Positions 15,880-24,885 of a stretch of 33,930 nucleotides of DNA are shown here, one piece after another; position 1 is the first letter of the stretch, and every line of letters starts with the position of its first letter. The notes beneath the pieces are model-generated. The model searched no databases. It was not told where the DNA came from and saw nothing but the letters and a program-made list of their open reading frames with translations. The position numbers and the translations under genes are program-made. Origin of the DNA: Candidatus Cloacimonadota bacterium (lineage in GTDB: Bacteria > Cloacimonadota > Cloacimonadia > Cloacimonadales > Cloacimonadaceae); assembly GCA_029561955.1 (NCBI GenBank), contig JAKQWO010000005.1:1-33930 (forward strand), given 5' to 3'.

Positions 15880-18045
15880 TTAGGTATATTGCAACCTGTA
15901 AAGATCGTAGTAAAGCCCTTCTTTATCCAGCAGTTCAAAGTGTGATCCTTCCTCCACCAATTCACCTTTATGCAACACCAGGATGCGGTCTACATGTTGA
16001 ATGGTGGAAAGCCTGTGCGCAATGATGATGGAAGAGCGGTTTTCCACTATCTTTTTCAGCGCATCCTGGATCAGCAGCTCGGTCTCGGTGTCGATATTTG
16101 AGGTGGCTTCATCGAGGATAAAGATAGCCGGATCGTAGGCCAAAACTCTGGCAAAGGCGATGAGCTGTCTCTGTCCGGTGGAAAGCGTAGCGCCGCGTTC
16201 CATCACCGGCTCCTGATACTTCTGGGGCATTTTGCAGATAAACTTATCCGCATTGACATATTTGGCCACCTGCACCACCTCTTCATCCGTGAGCTGATCG
16301 TTGTTGAGTGCGATGTTATCTCTGATATTGCCGCTGAAGATAAACACGTCCTGCTGCACGATGCCGATATTGGCGCGGATATCGTGTAAGGCATAGCTGC
16401 TCAGCGGTTTGCCGTCAATACGTATCTCTCCCTTTTGATAGGGGTACATGCCCAACATCAGGTTTACGATCGAGGTCTTACCACTGCCGGTATGCCCCAC
16501 CAAGGCTATCTTTTCGCCTGGTTTGATCTTGAAGCTGATGTCCTTGAGCACCCATTCACCGGGGTTGTAAGCCAGCCACACGTGATCAAACTCAATCTCA
16601 CCCTCAAACTTGACATCGGAGAGAAGGTTTTCCCGATAATCCTCATTTGCCTGATCCATCAGGTCAAATATGCGCTCTGCACCTGCCAAAGCGCTCTGCA
16701 GGACATTGAACTTTTCGCTGAAATCGTTGATAGGTCGAAACAGCTTTTGGATATATTCAGTGAACGCCATCAAGAGCCCGATGGTGATCACATCGCGCAA
16801 CACCTGTCCACCTCCATACCAGATGATTACAGCTACAGCCACCTGTGAAGATACATGAATTATCGGTCTGAAGAAGGCAAAGAGCTTGAGCTGTTTGACA
16901 GAGGTATTGAAGTATTTGGTATTGATATCGACAAAATCCTGCCGTTTATTGCTGTATTGATTGAAGAGCTGGATGATCTTCTGGCCGCTGATATGTTCGG
17001 CCAAAGTGGCATTGAGAGCCGCCAGATGCTTTCTTACCTCGCGGTAGATCACACGCGTGCGCCGTCTGAATTCAGCGATCACGGCGATCACGATGGGCAG
17101 CAGCGTAAAGCTCACCAAAGCAAGCTGCCAATCCAAAACTAGCATCAACACTATGATCGCCACGATCAGGATGCTATCCTGAATGATGGTGATCACGCCG
17201 GAAGCCAGCATCTCATCTATGGCTCTCACGTCGTTGGTAACCCTGGTAACCAGCCGTCCCACCGGGTTTTGATCAAAATACTTTACCGGCATCTTCTGCA
17301 GGTGGGCAAAGACATCGTGTCTCAGGTCGTTCATCGCCATCTGCGAGAAATAGGCTGTCACCACACTTTGGAGGTAGCCGCTGGCGAAGCGCAACACGAT
17401 GATGACCAGGAAGATCAGTGCCAGCCAGATCAGTTGATCCGCAGATTCCTTGCGCAATTGAAAGCGGTCTCTGCCTGGGATTTTATCCAAGTGCGCCTTA
17501 GGAACGGCGATCTCATCTTCACTGATCTTAAACCAGCCTTCCGTGCCTTTTTTACTGGCATGTGGCTGTTTCACCTGTGGCAGATAACGGTTTAAAAGCT
17601 CGATCTTGTCCGAGCCACTTTTGATGATATAGAAGCTGCCAGAGGTCAAGTAACCCTGCTTGGCAACCTCATCCAAATCTATCTTGTTGATCTTGTTTCT
17701 ATCTCTGGATTTGACGATCACAAAGTTTTTGTTTTCATAGCGATACTGCTGTTTGGCCGGCAGCTTGTATTTGGCCACAAAAGCCTGCGGCATCGCTTCA
17801 TCTTCAAAGATCAGCAGCGATCTGTTGGATACGATGAGATCATCGATTGCAGTGCGCTGGATCAAAGGTATGATCACCTCCGCACCTGCCACAAAAAGCA
17901 GCACGAAGAGCGAGAATAATACCCACTTGAGATATGGCTTCAGATAGAACAGCAATCTGGCATAGAGACGACGGTCGTAGATCTTGCCTTTGACGTCATC
18001 CGCAACGAAACCCCTGCCTCCGGGGCCACCACCACCCATGCGCAT
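15880..18045 (-). CDS. ABC exporter subunit with large extracytoplasmic insertion (catalytic half)
   Basis: This 721-residue membrane-ATPase fusion forms a heterodimeric exporter with the product of the gene upstream. Its ATPase has Walker A GHTGSGKTS (517-525), signature LSTGQRQ (621-627, second Gly replaced by Thr), Walker B FILDEATS with catalytic Glu646, and the switch histidine in AHRLS. Between the first and second membrane helices (about residues 72-205) there is an insertion of about 130 polar residues, which explains the extra length over the usual 580. It should lie outside the membrane. The N-terminus is glycine-rich. The ATG overlaps the stop of the upstream gene by one base (TAATG) after a GAGGAGG ribosome site. 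The substrate is unknown. Confidence 0.9.
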   Translation of the reverse strand: MRMGGGGPGGRGFVADDVKGKIYDRRLYARLLFYLKPYLKWVLFSLFVLLFVAGAEVIIPLIQRTAIDDLIVSNRSLLIFEDEAMPQAFVAKYKLPAKQQYRYENKNFVIVKSRDRNKINKIDLDEVAKQGYLTSGSFYIIKSGSDKIELLNRYLPQVKQPHASKKGTEGWFKISEDEIAVPKAHLDKIPGRDRFQLRKESADQLIWLALIFLVIIVLRFASGYLQSVVTAYFSQMAMNDLRHDVFAHLQKMPVKYFDQNPVGRLVTRVTNDVRAIDEMLASGVITIIQDSILIVAIIVLMLVLDWQLALVSFTLLPIVIAVIAEFRRRTRVIYREVRKHLAALNATLAEHISGQKIIQLFNQYSNKRQDFVDINTKYFNTSVKQLKLFAFFRPIIHVSSQVAVAVIIWYGGGQVLRDVITIGLLMAFTEYIQKLFRPINDFSEKFNVLQSALAGAERIFDLMDQANEDYRENLLSDVKFEGEIEFDHVWLAYNPGEWVLKDISFKIKPGEKIALVGHTGSGKTSIVNLMLGMYPYQKGEIRIDGKPLSSYALHDIRANIGIVQQDVFIFSGNIRDNIALNNDQLTDEEVVQVAKYVNADKFICKMPQKYQEPVMERGATLSTGQRQLIAFARVLAYDPAIFILDEATSNIDTETELLIQDALKKIVENRSSIIIAHRLSTIQHVDRILVLHKGELVEEGSHFELLDKEGLYYDLYRLQYT

Positions 18046-19796
18046 TATTCCTCCTCTCCTTCCAGTCTGGCGCGGATGCGCTGTTTTTCAAAGAGGTCAT
18101 AATAGAGACCTTTCTGTCCCATCAAGCCGACGTGGTTACCCATTTCCAGCAGGTCGCCCTGACCCAAGACCATGATCTTATCCGCATGCTGGATGGAAGA
18201 AATGCGGTGGGCGATGATGATCGTAGTCTTGCCTTTACGTGCTTTGATCAGGCTTTCCAGGATAAAGCGTTCTGTCTTGGTATCCACGGCGCTCAGGGCA
18301 TCGTCCAAGATCAACACCTTGGGGTCGGTAAGCAGAGCTCTGGCGATGGCTACGCGCTGCTTTTGTCCACCGGAAAGCGTGATGCCACGCTCGCCAACCA
18401 CCGTCTCAAATTTGTGTTCAAAATCCATGATTTCATCGTATACCTGAGCGATGCGTGCCGCTTCGTAGACGGCTTCCATAGGAGCGTTTGCATCTGCCAG
18501 GCGGATGTTGTCTGCCAGAGATTCTGAAAAGAGGAAGATGTCCTGCGGCACCAACACGATCTCGTGTCTCAGCACCTGCAGCGGTATTTGGTTTACCGGA
18601 TAGCCATCGATCAGGATGCTTCCCTCAGGTGGCTCATAGATGCGTGAGATCAGCTCTATCAGCGTGGTTTTGCCACATCCAGTAGGCCCCACAATCGCCA
18701 AAGTCTGGCCGCTGTCTATGCTGGCGGTGATGTCTTTGAGCACCAAGGGCAAGTTTACGCCATAGCGGAAGCTGAGGTTTTTAAACTCTATCGCACCCTG
18801 GAGTTCCGTGATGCTCTGGTCTGCATCCACATCGGTGATCTCCGGCTTGAGCACAAAGATCTCATTCAGCCGCTGCAGCGATGCCGTGCCTCTCTGATAC
18901 ATATCCACGATCCAACCGATGGCAATCATCGGCCAAACCAACATATTCAAATACTGGAAGAAAGCGATGAATTCACCGATGGTGATCTCGCCGCGAATCG
19001 TGGCTCTACCACCAAAATAGAGCGTGATGATCACCGAAATGCTAATCACAAAGTTCATGAAAGGATGGAAGACACCGGCGATCTTGGCCAGTGAAATGTT
19101 CTGCTTCACAAAGTGCATGGACACATCATCCACCTTGGCCAGCTCGGCTTCCTCCTGAGCAAAAGCTTTCACCACCCGGATGCCGGAAACGCTCTCCTGG
19201 ATGGCACCACTCATGGAGGCAAAACTGGCCTGCACCTTGCGGAAGGTGACGTGCATCTTCTTGCCAAAATAGCCAATGGTAAGCGAAAGTAGCGGCATGG
19301 GAAGCACTGCCAAAACCGTGAGCTTCCAATTGATGGTGCCCATAAAGCTGAAGGACGCAACCGTCATCAACACGATATCCATCGCCGCAATCAAACCCAT
19401 GCCAAACAGCATCCTCACTGCGTTGAGATCGTTTGTAGCATAGGCCATCAGGTCGCCAATCTTACTCTTATTGAAAAAGGTCTGGCTCAAACCCATCAGA
19501 TGATCATAAAAATCCTGGCGTAAATGACGCTCAATCGTGAAGGAATTGCCGATGATCAAAATGCGCCAAAAGTAACGCAAAGCCATGACCCCCAGAGCAC
19601 CTGCAAGGATTAACAGCGCCACCCAAAAGAGGCCTTTCTGATCTATGGTGCGCATCTGTAAATTGTCGATGGCATATTGCATCACCTTGGGCATGATCAA
19701 CTGGATCAAGTCCACCAGGATCAACATGATAATGCCCCCAACGATCTTGCCATAACTCTTCCGCAAATAGGGAAGAATCGAGTCAAAAGTTCGCAT
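18045..19796 (-). CDS. ABC exporter subunit (half with degenerate Walker B)
   Basis: This 583-residue partner has six membrane helices and one ATPase domain. Walker A is GPTGCGKTT (370-378) and the signature LSGGQKQ (474-480) is canonical, but Walker B is VLILDDALS with Asp499 in place of the catalytic Glu. With the altered signature of the other subunit this predicts one inactive composite site (this Walker A/B with the partner's LSTGQ) and one active site. That is the known asymmetry of heterodimeric exporters such as TM287/288. ACGGAG precedes the ATG. Multidrug or lipid export is likely, but the substrate is not visible. Confidence 0.92.
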   Translation of the reverse strand: MRTFDSILPYLRKSYGKIVGGIIMLILVDLIQLIMPKVMQYAIDNLQMRTIDQKGLFWVALLILAGALGVMALRYFWRILIIGNSFTIERHLRQDFYDHLMGLSQTFFNKSKIGDLMAYATNDLNAVRMLFGMGLIAAMDIVLMTVASFSFMGTINWKLTVLAVLPMPLLSLTIGYFGKKMHVTFRKVQASFASMSGAIQESVSGIRVVKAFAQEEAELAKVDDVSMHFVKQNISLAKIAGVFHPFMNFVISISVIITLYFGGRATIRGEITIGEFIAFFQYLNMLVWPMIAIGWIVDMYQRGTASLQRLNEIFVLKPEITDVDADQSITELQGAIEFKNLSFRYGVNLPLVLKDITASIDSGQTLAIVGPTGCGKTTLIELISRIYEPPEGSILIDGYPVNQIPLQVLRHEIVLVPQDIFLFSESLADNIRLADANAPMEAVYEAARIAQVYDEIMDFEHKFETVVGERGITLSGGQKQRVAIARALLTDPKVLILDDALSAVDTKTERFILESLIKARKGKTTIIIAHRISSIQHADKIMVLGQGDLLEMGNHVGLMGQKGLYYDLFEKQRIRARLEGEEE

Positions 19797-20154
19797 TGAA
19801 ACTCCGTTGTTATTTTATCAACACAACTCACTTTAAATCCAATCTCGACAATTCATAAGCTGGGTTGATACAACAAGAAAGGGTCTGGGGTGCTATCCAA
19901 ATGGCAAGAGCCTATTTGTCAATAGAAAAGAAGGTTTTCCCCACGAATTACACCAATTTTAGGCCAGCTAACGCCGGAGTTTTTACTCTAATCTTTCTTT
20001 GGCCTTACTTACGCAAAATACAGCTTCCTATCTATAGCTCGGGGTAATTCAGGGATTGTACGGTCGCTCGCTGAACCGGCTTGTACGGGCGCTCGCCGTA
20101 GCGCCGCTTCTTCTGGATACTCGTACGGTCGCTCGCCGCGCGAGTTTGTCATTT

Positions 20155-20174
20155 GGTCGGTCCGGCGACCGTCC
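20155..20174. repeat. Short palindromic repeat (family B, near copy)
   Basis: GGTCGGTC, CGGC loop, GACCGTCC: one base differs from the exact copies at 27144-27163 and 27327-27346. Confidence 0.75.
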
Positions 20175-20195
20175 CTTACAGCGAAGCTGCGTCGC

Positions 20196-20280
20196 CCTTA
20201 CTTACCCGCAGGGCGATGCCGTGGCGATACTCGGGTTTTTCCCGAGTGGCTCCGAGTAATCACCGGGCGGGTAAGCAAGG
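20196..20280. repeat. Long imperfect palindrome (repeat family A, copy 2, inverted)
   Basis: Forty-base arms (20196-20235 and 20241-20280) surround a TTTTT loop. The sequence is the reverse complement of the core of copy 1 at 7987-8089 with few differences, including the loop-proximal ACTCGGG arm and the outer GTAAGTAAGG end. Confidence 0.8.
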
Positions 20281-20698
20281 TAGAAGTAGCCGGCGACCGC
20301 CGGCTACATGTTAGTTACCCTCCGTATTCATCCGCGGACTTATTCAAATTGCCAGCGTTAGCTGGCCCATAATTCGTGCCAATTCGTGTTATTCGTGGAA
20401 AAATCAAAAGTCCCAGAGCTATACGGATCTCAGCAAAAAGCACGCCCATCCCTGAAACCAGCGCCAGCAGCTCTCCATCTCTCCTTCTCTCCCTCTTGCC
20501 AGCTTGCTGGCAGCATTCATGGAAGAAAAACAAAATCATCACCGGTGCGGATTTGGTGCCTCGGGTCAAAGCAGTAACGTGCCAACATATTAAAATATCG
20601 TCACGATTTGGAACAGTTATTGCATCTAAAACCAGACCAAAACGATGTCATGGTTTTACCAGCATCAGAAAAATAAAAAACTGTACTGGAGGTACAAA

Positions 20699-21499
20699 AT
20701 GAGTAAGCTTAGATTAGCTCTAATCTTCGTTGTCGCTGTTATGCTCGTCATGACAGCGGTGAGTTGTGGCAAAAAGTCCACCGAGCCTGAGGATGGTATT
20801 CCTAATTTCCAGAACATGGATCAATTTTGGAATTACGTTGAAGGCTTTGATTGGGCTATTGTCCTGGGGTATGAGATAGTGGAAAACGACATGATGGTGT
20901 GGATGGCACCCGTTGAGATGCCAGAGATATCTGAAGAAGATACTTTTAGTTTGGTGGTCAACAACCAGGCTATCCCGGTTGAGGTGTACGTTGATTATGA
21001 TGGAGATGCATACGTGGTGATAAACCATTATCACGACATTGTGCTGCCAAATAGCACCAATTTGGCTGTCAAATTCACTCATAATAACGTAGAAGTAATC
21101 AACACATCCATCAGGATGCCGTCTTTCCCAAGCTTACAGAATCTGCCAGAGGCTATTGATTGGACAAAACCATTAACATTGAAATGGTCGCTGAATCCAA
21201 ACCGAAACAGCAGTTTTCAAAACGTTTGGGCATATGTTGAGAGTGACTACGATGATGACTACGATTATGATGAATATGAGAAGATTGTCAATGGAGCAGC
21301 AAGGCAACATACAATTCCCGCAGGTACTTTTTCCATCAGTAATGTATTAAATTATGAAGTGGGTGTAGGGGAGGTGAATCTGAAGAAAGATGGTAATAGC
21401 CTCCTGATATCCACTTGTGGTGACATTGTCTCGAATGACTACGGATACTCTCGAACTAATGTACGGAAGGTCGAGAGATTACTTAAAACGAGAAAGTAA
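20699..21499 (+). CDS. Lipoprotein of unknown function
   Basis: The ATG at 20699 follows GGAGG at a 6-base distance and is preferred over an upstream in-frame ATG. The 266-residue product begins with a lipoprotein signal (MSKLRLALIF...TAVSC, lipid-modified Cys23) followed by GKKSTEPED, a short linker. The rest is a soluble domain rich in Asn, Asp and aromatic residues, with an acidic stretch DDYDDDYDYDEYE around residues 181-194. I do not recognise a family. It is presumably anchored in the outer or inner membrane. It stands alone between repeat-rich regions and ends before the terminator at 21635-21676. Confidence 0.75.
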   Translation: MSKLRLALIFVVAVMLVMTAVSCGKKSTEPEDGIPNFQNMDQFWNYVEGFDWAIVLGYEIVENDMMVWMAPVEMPEISEEDTFSLVVNNQAIPVEVYVDYDGDAYVVINHYHDIVLPNSTNLAVKFTHNNVEVINTSIRMPSFPSLQNLPEAIDWTKPLTLKWSLNPNRNSSFQNVWAYVESDYDDDYDYDEYEKIVNGAARQHTIPAGTFSISNVLNYEVGVGEVNLKKDGNSLLISTCGDIVSNDYGYSRTNVRKVERLLKTRK

Positions 21500-21634
21500 G
21501 AAGACGATTGAGAAAGCAATCTGGTTGCGGCGCTGCAGGGCTATAAGGTGGTTGATTAATTCACGCCTCTTCAGACCTGAACTTTGGGTAATCCGAAGCA
21601 GCCGGTAACGCTTATCAAAGAGATCAAGATTTTC

Positions 21635-21676
21635 AACCTGCTCAAGTGGTTATCATGCCGCTTGGGCAGGTTTTTT
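21635..21676 (+). terminator. Rho-independent terminator downstream of the lipoprotein gene
   Basis: AACCTGC-T-CAAG pairs with CTTG-G-GCAGGTT across a 14-base loop, followed by TTTT and a pyrimidine-rich tail. Confidence 0.75.
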
Positions 21677-21793
21677 CTATTCTGTGAGGTATGCTGAGGA
21701 AGCAGGCTTCGCCCGCTGGCGGCAGTTCGGCGACCGCCAGCTATATATTAGCCGCTTCGGTGTCCATCCGTGTTCATCCGTGTAATTCGTGGA

Positions 21794-21820
21794 AGAAAAA
21801 AAGAAAACCCCGAAGCGGGG
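21794..21820 (-). terminator. Rho-independent terminator of the purS-to-376-aa operon
   Basis: On the minus strand CCCCG-CTT-CGGGG (21808-21820) is followed by TTTTCTTTTTTT. It lies about 50 bases past the stop of the 376-residue protein gene. Confidence 0.9.
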
Positions 21821-21871
21821 AACTCCAGGGTTTTCTTAGAGAGAGTTAGGATCGATTATGCTGTTTGATAT

Positions 21872-23002
21872 TTATGATTCGATTACTTCCACGTTTGCTC
21901 TGGGCAGGCTGAACTTGGTGCCGTCTTCAAATTCTGCCTCCAGGATACGCACCATGGTTTCGGATTCCACCTTGGTGAGTTCTTCTGGCAGTTTGGTCAC
22001 TTTTGCGATGCGGCCAAAGTGAGGTTGACGGATGACACGGATCATGGTTCCGGGTTTCAAGACGGGAACGGCAGCTTCTGGGGCTACCAGTTCTTGGTCT
22101 TCAAACTGCAAGGGGATGATGATTTCGGGTCGGATCACGCCAGCGCGGATCTGGGTTCTGCCATGGATGGATGTTTTGTGTCCTTCAAAGTGTTTGAGCA
22201 AGTCATAGGTTTTTTGGGCCATATTGATCTTGCCAAAGCCTTCGGTACAAACGATGGTGAGGCCGATCTTCTCGTGTCCGGTGATGGCAACGCCGATATC
22301 GTAACCGAGCAGCCTTTTGATATCCTGGTCGTCGATACCGCCGGTGATGATGGCCGTTACGCCATGTTTTCGGGCGGCTTCGATCACTTCATAGCTCACG
22401 CAGGCACCTGTGACGATCACCTTACCTTTGCAGGAGTCATCAATATCTCTGACGCCGATCTCATCGCCGGGAGATTTGGCGATCACTTTGAGTTCGCCGA
22501 CGGTTTCGTCTCCCACGCCGAAGATGCCTTGGATGTAGGCGCTCTTGTTTTCGATGATCACGCCTTCTTCTGGGATCACGTCTGTCACCACGCCGTCCAT
22601 GAAGGCTTTCACCTGCACGGGGATACGGGGTTCACGTAGCAGCACCTGGCCGGTGACGGCAGAGATGTTTTCCACCTCGCCATCCACGGGTGAGTGAACT
22701 ACGCTCTTGAACAGTCCGGTGCCGAAGAGGCCTTTGTTTTCGGCCAAGACGGTATCTTTGGTGATCTGCTGTCCGGGCTGCACTTTGATGAAGTTTTGAA
22801 GTTGTGAGGGTGTGACACCCAGTTTATTAGCCAGGTTGAAGGGGACGACCTTTCCGGGTAGCAGGGTTTCGGCCACCACGTCTTCGGCTTTCACCTTGTC
22901 GCCTTTTTTCACTAACACTTCGCCCTTGAGGGGCAGTACACGCTCTTTTCTGAGGATTATGTTGTCTGTAACTGTGAGTCCAGCGGAATATGCTTGTGCC
23001 AT
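21872..23002 (-). CDS. Conserved-looking protein of unknown function next to MutL-like ATPase
   Basis: I do not recognise a named family for this 376-residue protein. Residues 20-160 look like a barrel-sandwich/biotinyl-type beta domain: KGEVLVKKGDKVKAEDVVAE, then FKSVVHSPVDGEVENIS, MDGVVTDVIPEEGVII. There is no MKM or other biotin or lipoyl lysine motif, so it is probably not modified. Residues 195-260 read like a Rossmann-type alternation (GKVIVTGACVSYEVIEAARK, AIITGGID). The last 55 residues form a small beta barrel (PGTMIRVIRQPHFGRIAKV). It has no signal peptide or membrane helix. It follows the mutL-like gene by 9 bases with an AGGAGG site, so the two products probably work together. Confidence 0.8.
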   Translation of the reverse strand: MAQAYSAGLTVTDNIILRKERVLPLKGEVLVKKGDKVKAEDVVAETLLPGKVVPFNLANKLGVTPSQLQNFIKVQPGQQITKDTVLAENKGLFGTGLFKSVVHSPVDGEVENISAVTGQVLLREPRIPVQVKAFMDGVVTDVIPEEGVIIENKSAYIQGIFGVGDETVGELKVIAKSPGDEIGVRDIDDSCKGKVIVTGACVSYEVIEAARKHGVTAIITGGIDDQDIKRLLGYDIGVAITGHEKIGLTIVCTEGFGKINMAQKTYDLLKHFEGHKTSIHGRTQIRAGVIRPEIIIPLQFEDQELVAPEAAVPVLKPGTMIRVIRQPHFGRIAKVTKLPEELTKVESETMVRILEAEFEDGTKFSLPRANVEVIES

Positions 23003-23011
23003 TGTTTCCTC

Positions 23012-24874
23012 CTAAGCCAATATTTCTTCGGGGTAGACTTCTAACTCACGCATCCACTTCTTGAGGTAGCTGATGCGTTGAGTCTTCTCGGTAGGCAGGC
23101 CAAAAGGACGGCGTCCACGGGTATCGAGGACGATTCCCACTGTGCCGCCGTGCAGCTCCACATCAAGTTCTTTGCTTCTGTTGCTGTCCAGGGTTAGGCC
23201 GCCGGAGGTCTTGAGGTGAGCCTTTGCCACTTCTCCCACTCCCAAGGGGATGAGGCGCAATTCGCCATAGGGGATGTGTTCATCAAATACTTTGCCATTG
23301 GGAAGGTTGATTTTGGCATGCAGTGCCTGTTTGCCCAGCTTGCTTCTACCAACGGGTGCTACGCAGGTGCCCAGGTAGAGCATACAGTCTTTGCGGAACA
23401 CCTCGGTAGCGGCTTTGGTGCTGATTTCAGAGAGCACGCCCAAGTGAGGCATCATGAAGATGCTATCCACAGCGATCTGAGTGATTCCTTCCGGCAAGAA
23501 GGCATCGATGAGCATCATGAAGGTTTGGTTTCTTCTGGGAGCATGGGAGAGCACGCCACCGCTTCCCACCAGTAGATCGAGGCTCATCATATCCACGATG
23601 GTCGCACCGGAGGTGGATTGGCTGAAAGCCTCGGAGATGTCACGCTGTTTCTGCATTCCCTTGAGGCTGGAGGCAAAGTCCTTGTGTTGGATAAAGGCCA
23701 GTCTCAGCGCTTCTTTGGCGATGGCTTGTTCCAGCACCAATTCCTTGAGCAGGAAGGGGATGGTGGTGGGGCGGATCATCTTGTTTTTGATCATGTTGCG
23801 CAGCTCACCTTCGTTGATGTCAAAAGGCACCCAGCGCATGATGTTGTCCAATCCGGCAGAGGCCAGGACGTTGGAGATGCTGTAGCTCATGCCGAGGTTG
23901 GCGCTTACGGTGCGGTTGAAGATGTGCTCTTCGGTAAAGACGGAAAAGACGTCCGTAGTGGCGCCGCCGATGTCCACGCCCAGCACTTCGATGTTTTCTT
24001 CCTGGGCGATGGTCTGCATGATATTTCCCACGGCTGCGGGAGTAGGCATGATGGGCACGTTTTCATGGTCTGGGCCACGTGTCCAATCCATCAGCTTGTT
24101 GTAGCCCGGCGCCTGCTTCATCACGTGTTCCATAAAGAGGTCGTGGATCTTGTCACGTGCGGGGCCGAGGTTTTCCGTCTCCAATTTGGGGCGGATATTG
24201 TCTGTCATGATCAAGTCAACTTTGTCTTTGAGAGTGTTCTGGATTTCGCCCTGAGCTTCCACGTTTCCGGCGTAGATCACGGGGAGTTTGTAACCTGCAC
24301 CGAGGCGGGGTTTGGGGTCGGCACCGCTGACCAATTCGGCCATTTCCACCACGTGCTTGACCGTGCCGCCATCTTCACCACCGGCCATGAGGATCATGTC
24401 CGGGCGTAGGTGACGGATACGCTCGATCTTCTCGTGGTTCATACGCTTATCGTTGCTGGCGATCAAGTCCATCACGATGGCACCTGCGCCCAGGGCTGCA
24501 CGCTCTGCACTCTCACCGGTCATGGATGCCACCACACCGGTTACCATCATCTGCAATCCGCCACCGGCTGAGGATGTGGATACATAGGCATCCACGCCAA
24601 TATCACCGTTGCGGGGGATTACAAATTCACCATTTTCCATAAATTTGATGTTGGGATTGTTATATTTGAGGCGGGCCAGCTCTTCAAGTTCGTTGGTGGC
24701 GTTGATCACGCCCTTGGTAACGTCGTTGAGAGGTGCTTCCACGGTGGTGGGAGCTTCGCCTCGGATGGTCTGACGATATTCGCCATCCACCCATTCGATT
24801 AAAATAGCCTTCGTGGTCGTGCTACCACAGTCTGTGGCGACGATGCGGGTCAGGCGTTTCTCATCGTATTGCAT
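23012..24874 (-). CDS. MutL/GlmL-like ASKHA ATPase (glutamate-mutase-associated family)
   Basis: This 620-residue protein has both phosphate motifs of an ASKHA ATPase, VATDCGSTTTKAI (D15, G17) and GVDIGGATTDVFSV (D301). Other family patterns include SSAGGGLQM, LMAGGEDGGT and VGSGGVLSHAP. It matches the MutL/GlmL family, known from the glutamate mutase operon (MutS-MutL-MutE) and thought to be a chaperone or reactivase of B12-dependent mutases. No mutase subunit with a DxHxxG cobalamin motif is in this window. It must act on an enzyme elsewhere or have another role. GGAGG precedes the ATG. Neighbours are two unknown proteins encoded tightly on either side. Confidence 0.85.
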   Translation of the reverse strand: MQYDEKRLTRIVATDCGSTTTKAILIEWVDGEYRQTIRGEAPTTVEAPLNDVTKGVINATNELEELARLKYNNPNIKFMENGEFVIPRNGDIGVDAYVSTSSAGGGLQMMVTGVVASMTGESAERAALGAGAIVMDLIASNDKRMNHEKIERIRHLRPDMILMAGGEDGGTVKHVVEMAELVSGADPKPRLGAGYKLPVIYAGNVEAQGEIQNTLKDKVDLIMTDNIRPKLETENLGPARDKIHDLFMEHVMKQAPGYNKLMDWTRGPDHENVPIMPTPAAVGNIMQTIAQEENIEVLGVDIGGATTDVFSVFTEEHIFNRTVSANLGMSYSISNVLASAGLDNIMRWVPFDINEGELRNMIKNKMIRPTTIPFLLKELVLEQAIAKEALRLAFIQHKDFASSLKGMQKQRDISEAFSQSTSGATIVDMMSLDLLVGSGGVLSHAPRRNQTFMMLIDAFLPEGITQIAVDSIFMMPHLGVLSEISTKAATEVFRKDCMLYLGTCVAPVGRSKLGKQALHAKINLPNGKVFDEHIPYGELRLIPLGVGEVAKAHLKTSGGLTLDSNRSKELDVELHGGTVGIVLDTRGRRPFGLPTEKTQRISYLKKWMRELEVYPEEILA

Positions 24875-24885
24875 TATTCCTCCGC

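Larger units (their letters stand above)
19797..20698. other. Repeat-filled intergenic region
   Basis: Nine hundred bases without a supported gene. It holds ACACGAATT-type repeats (19938-19956 and, inverted, 20371-20403), several GC-rich short palindromes of the GTACGGTCGCTCGC and GGCGACCGCC kind (20050-20175 and 20290-20310), and the second copy of long palindrome A (20196-20280). Open frames across it are repeat translations without ribosome sites. The promoter of the lipoprotein gene should be near the right end but I could not fix it. Confidence 0.6.
21500..21871. other. Intergenic region with two terminators and repeats
   Basis: No gene is supported. The region contains the terminators of the flanking convergent genes (21635-21676 and 21794-21820), a GGCGACCGCC-type palindrome near 21720-21745, and an inverted ACACGAATT-type repeat at 21768-21796. 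Confidence 0.6.

Noticed and set aside
20050-20310. CRISPR-like array of short repeats
   Set aside because: Units are palindromes of unequal length and spacing, not direct repeats with unique spacers, and no cas gene is present.
21500-21634. Possible gene remnant after the lipoprotein gene
   Set aside because: Short fragments in different frames look faintly protein-like, but nothing was recognisable.
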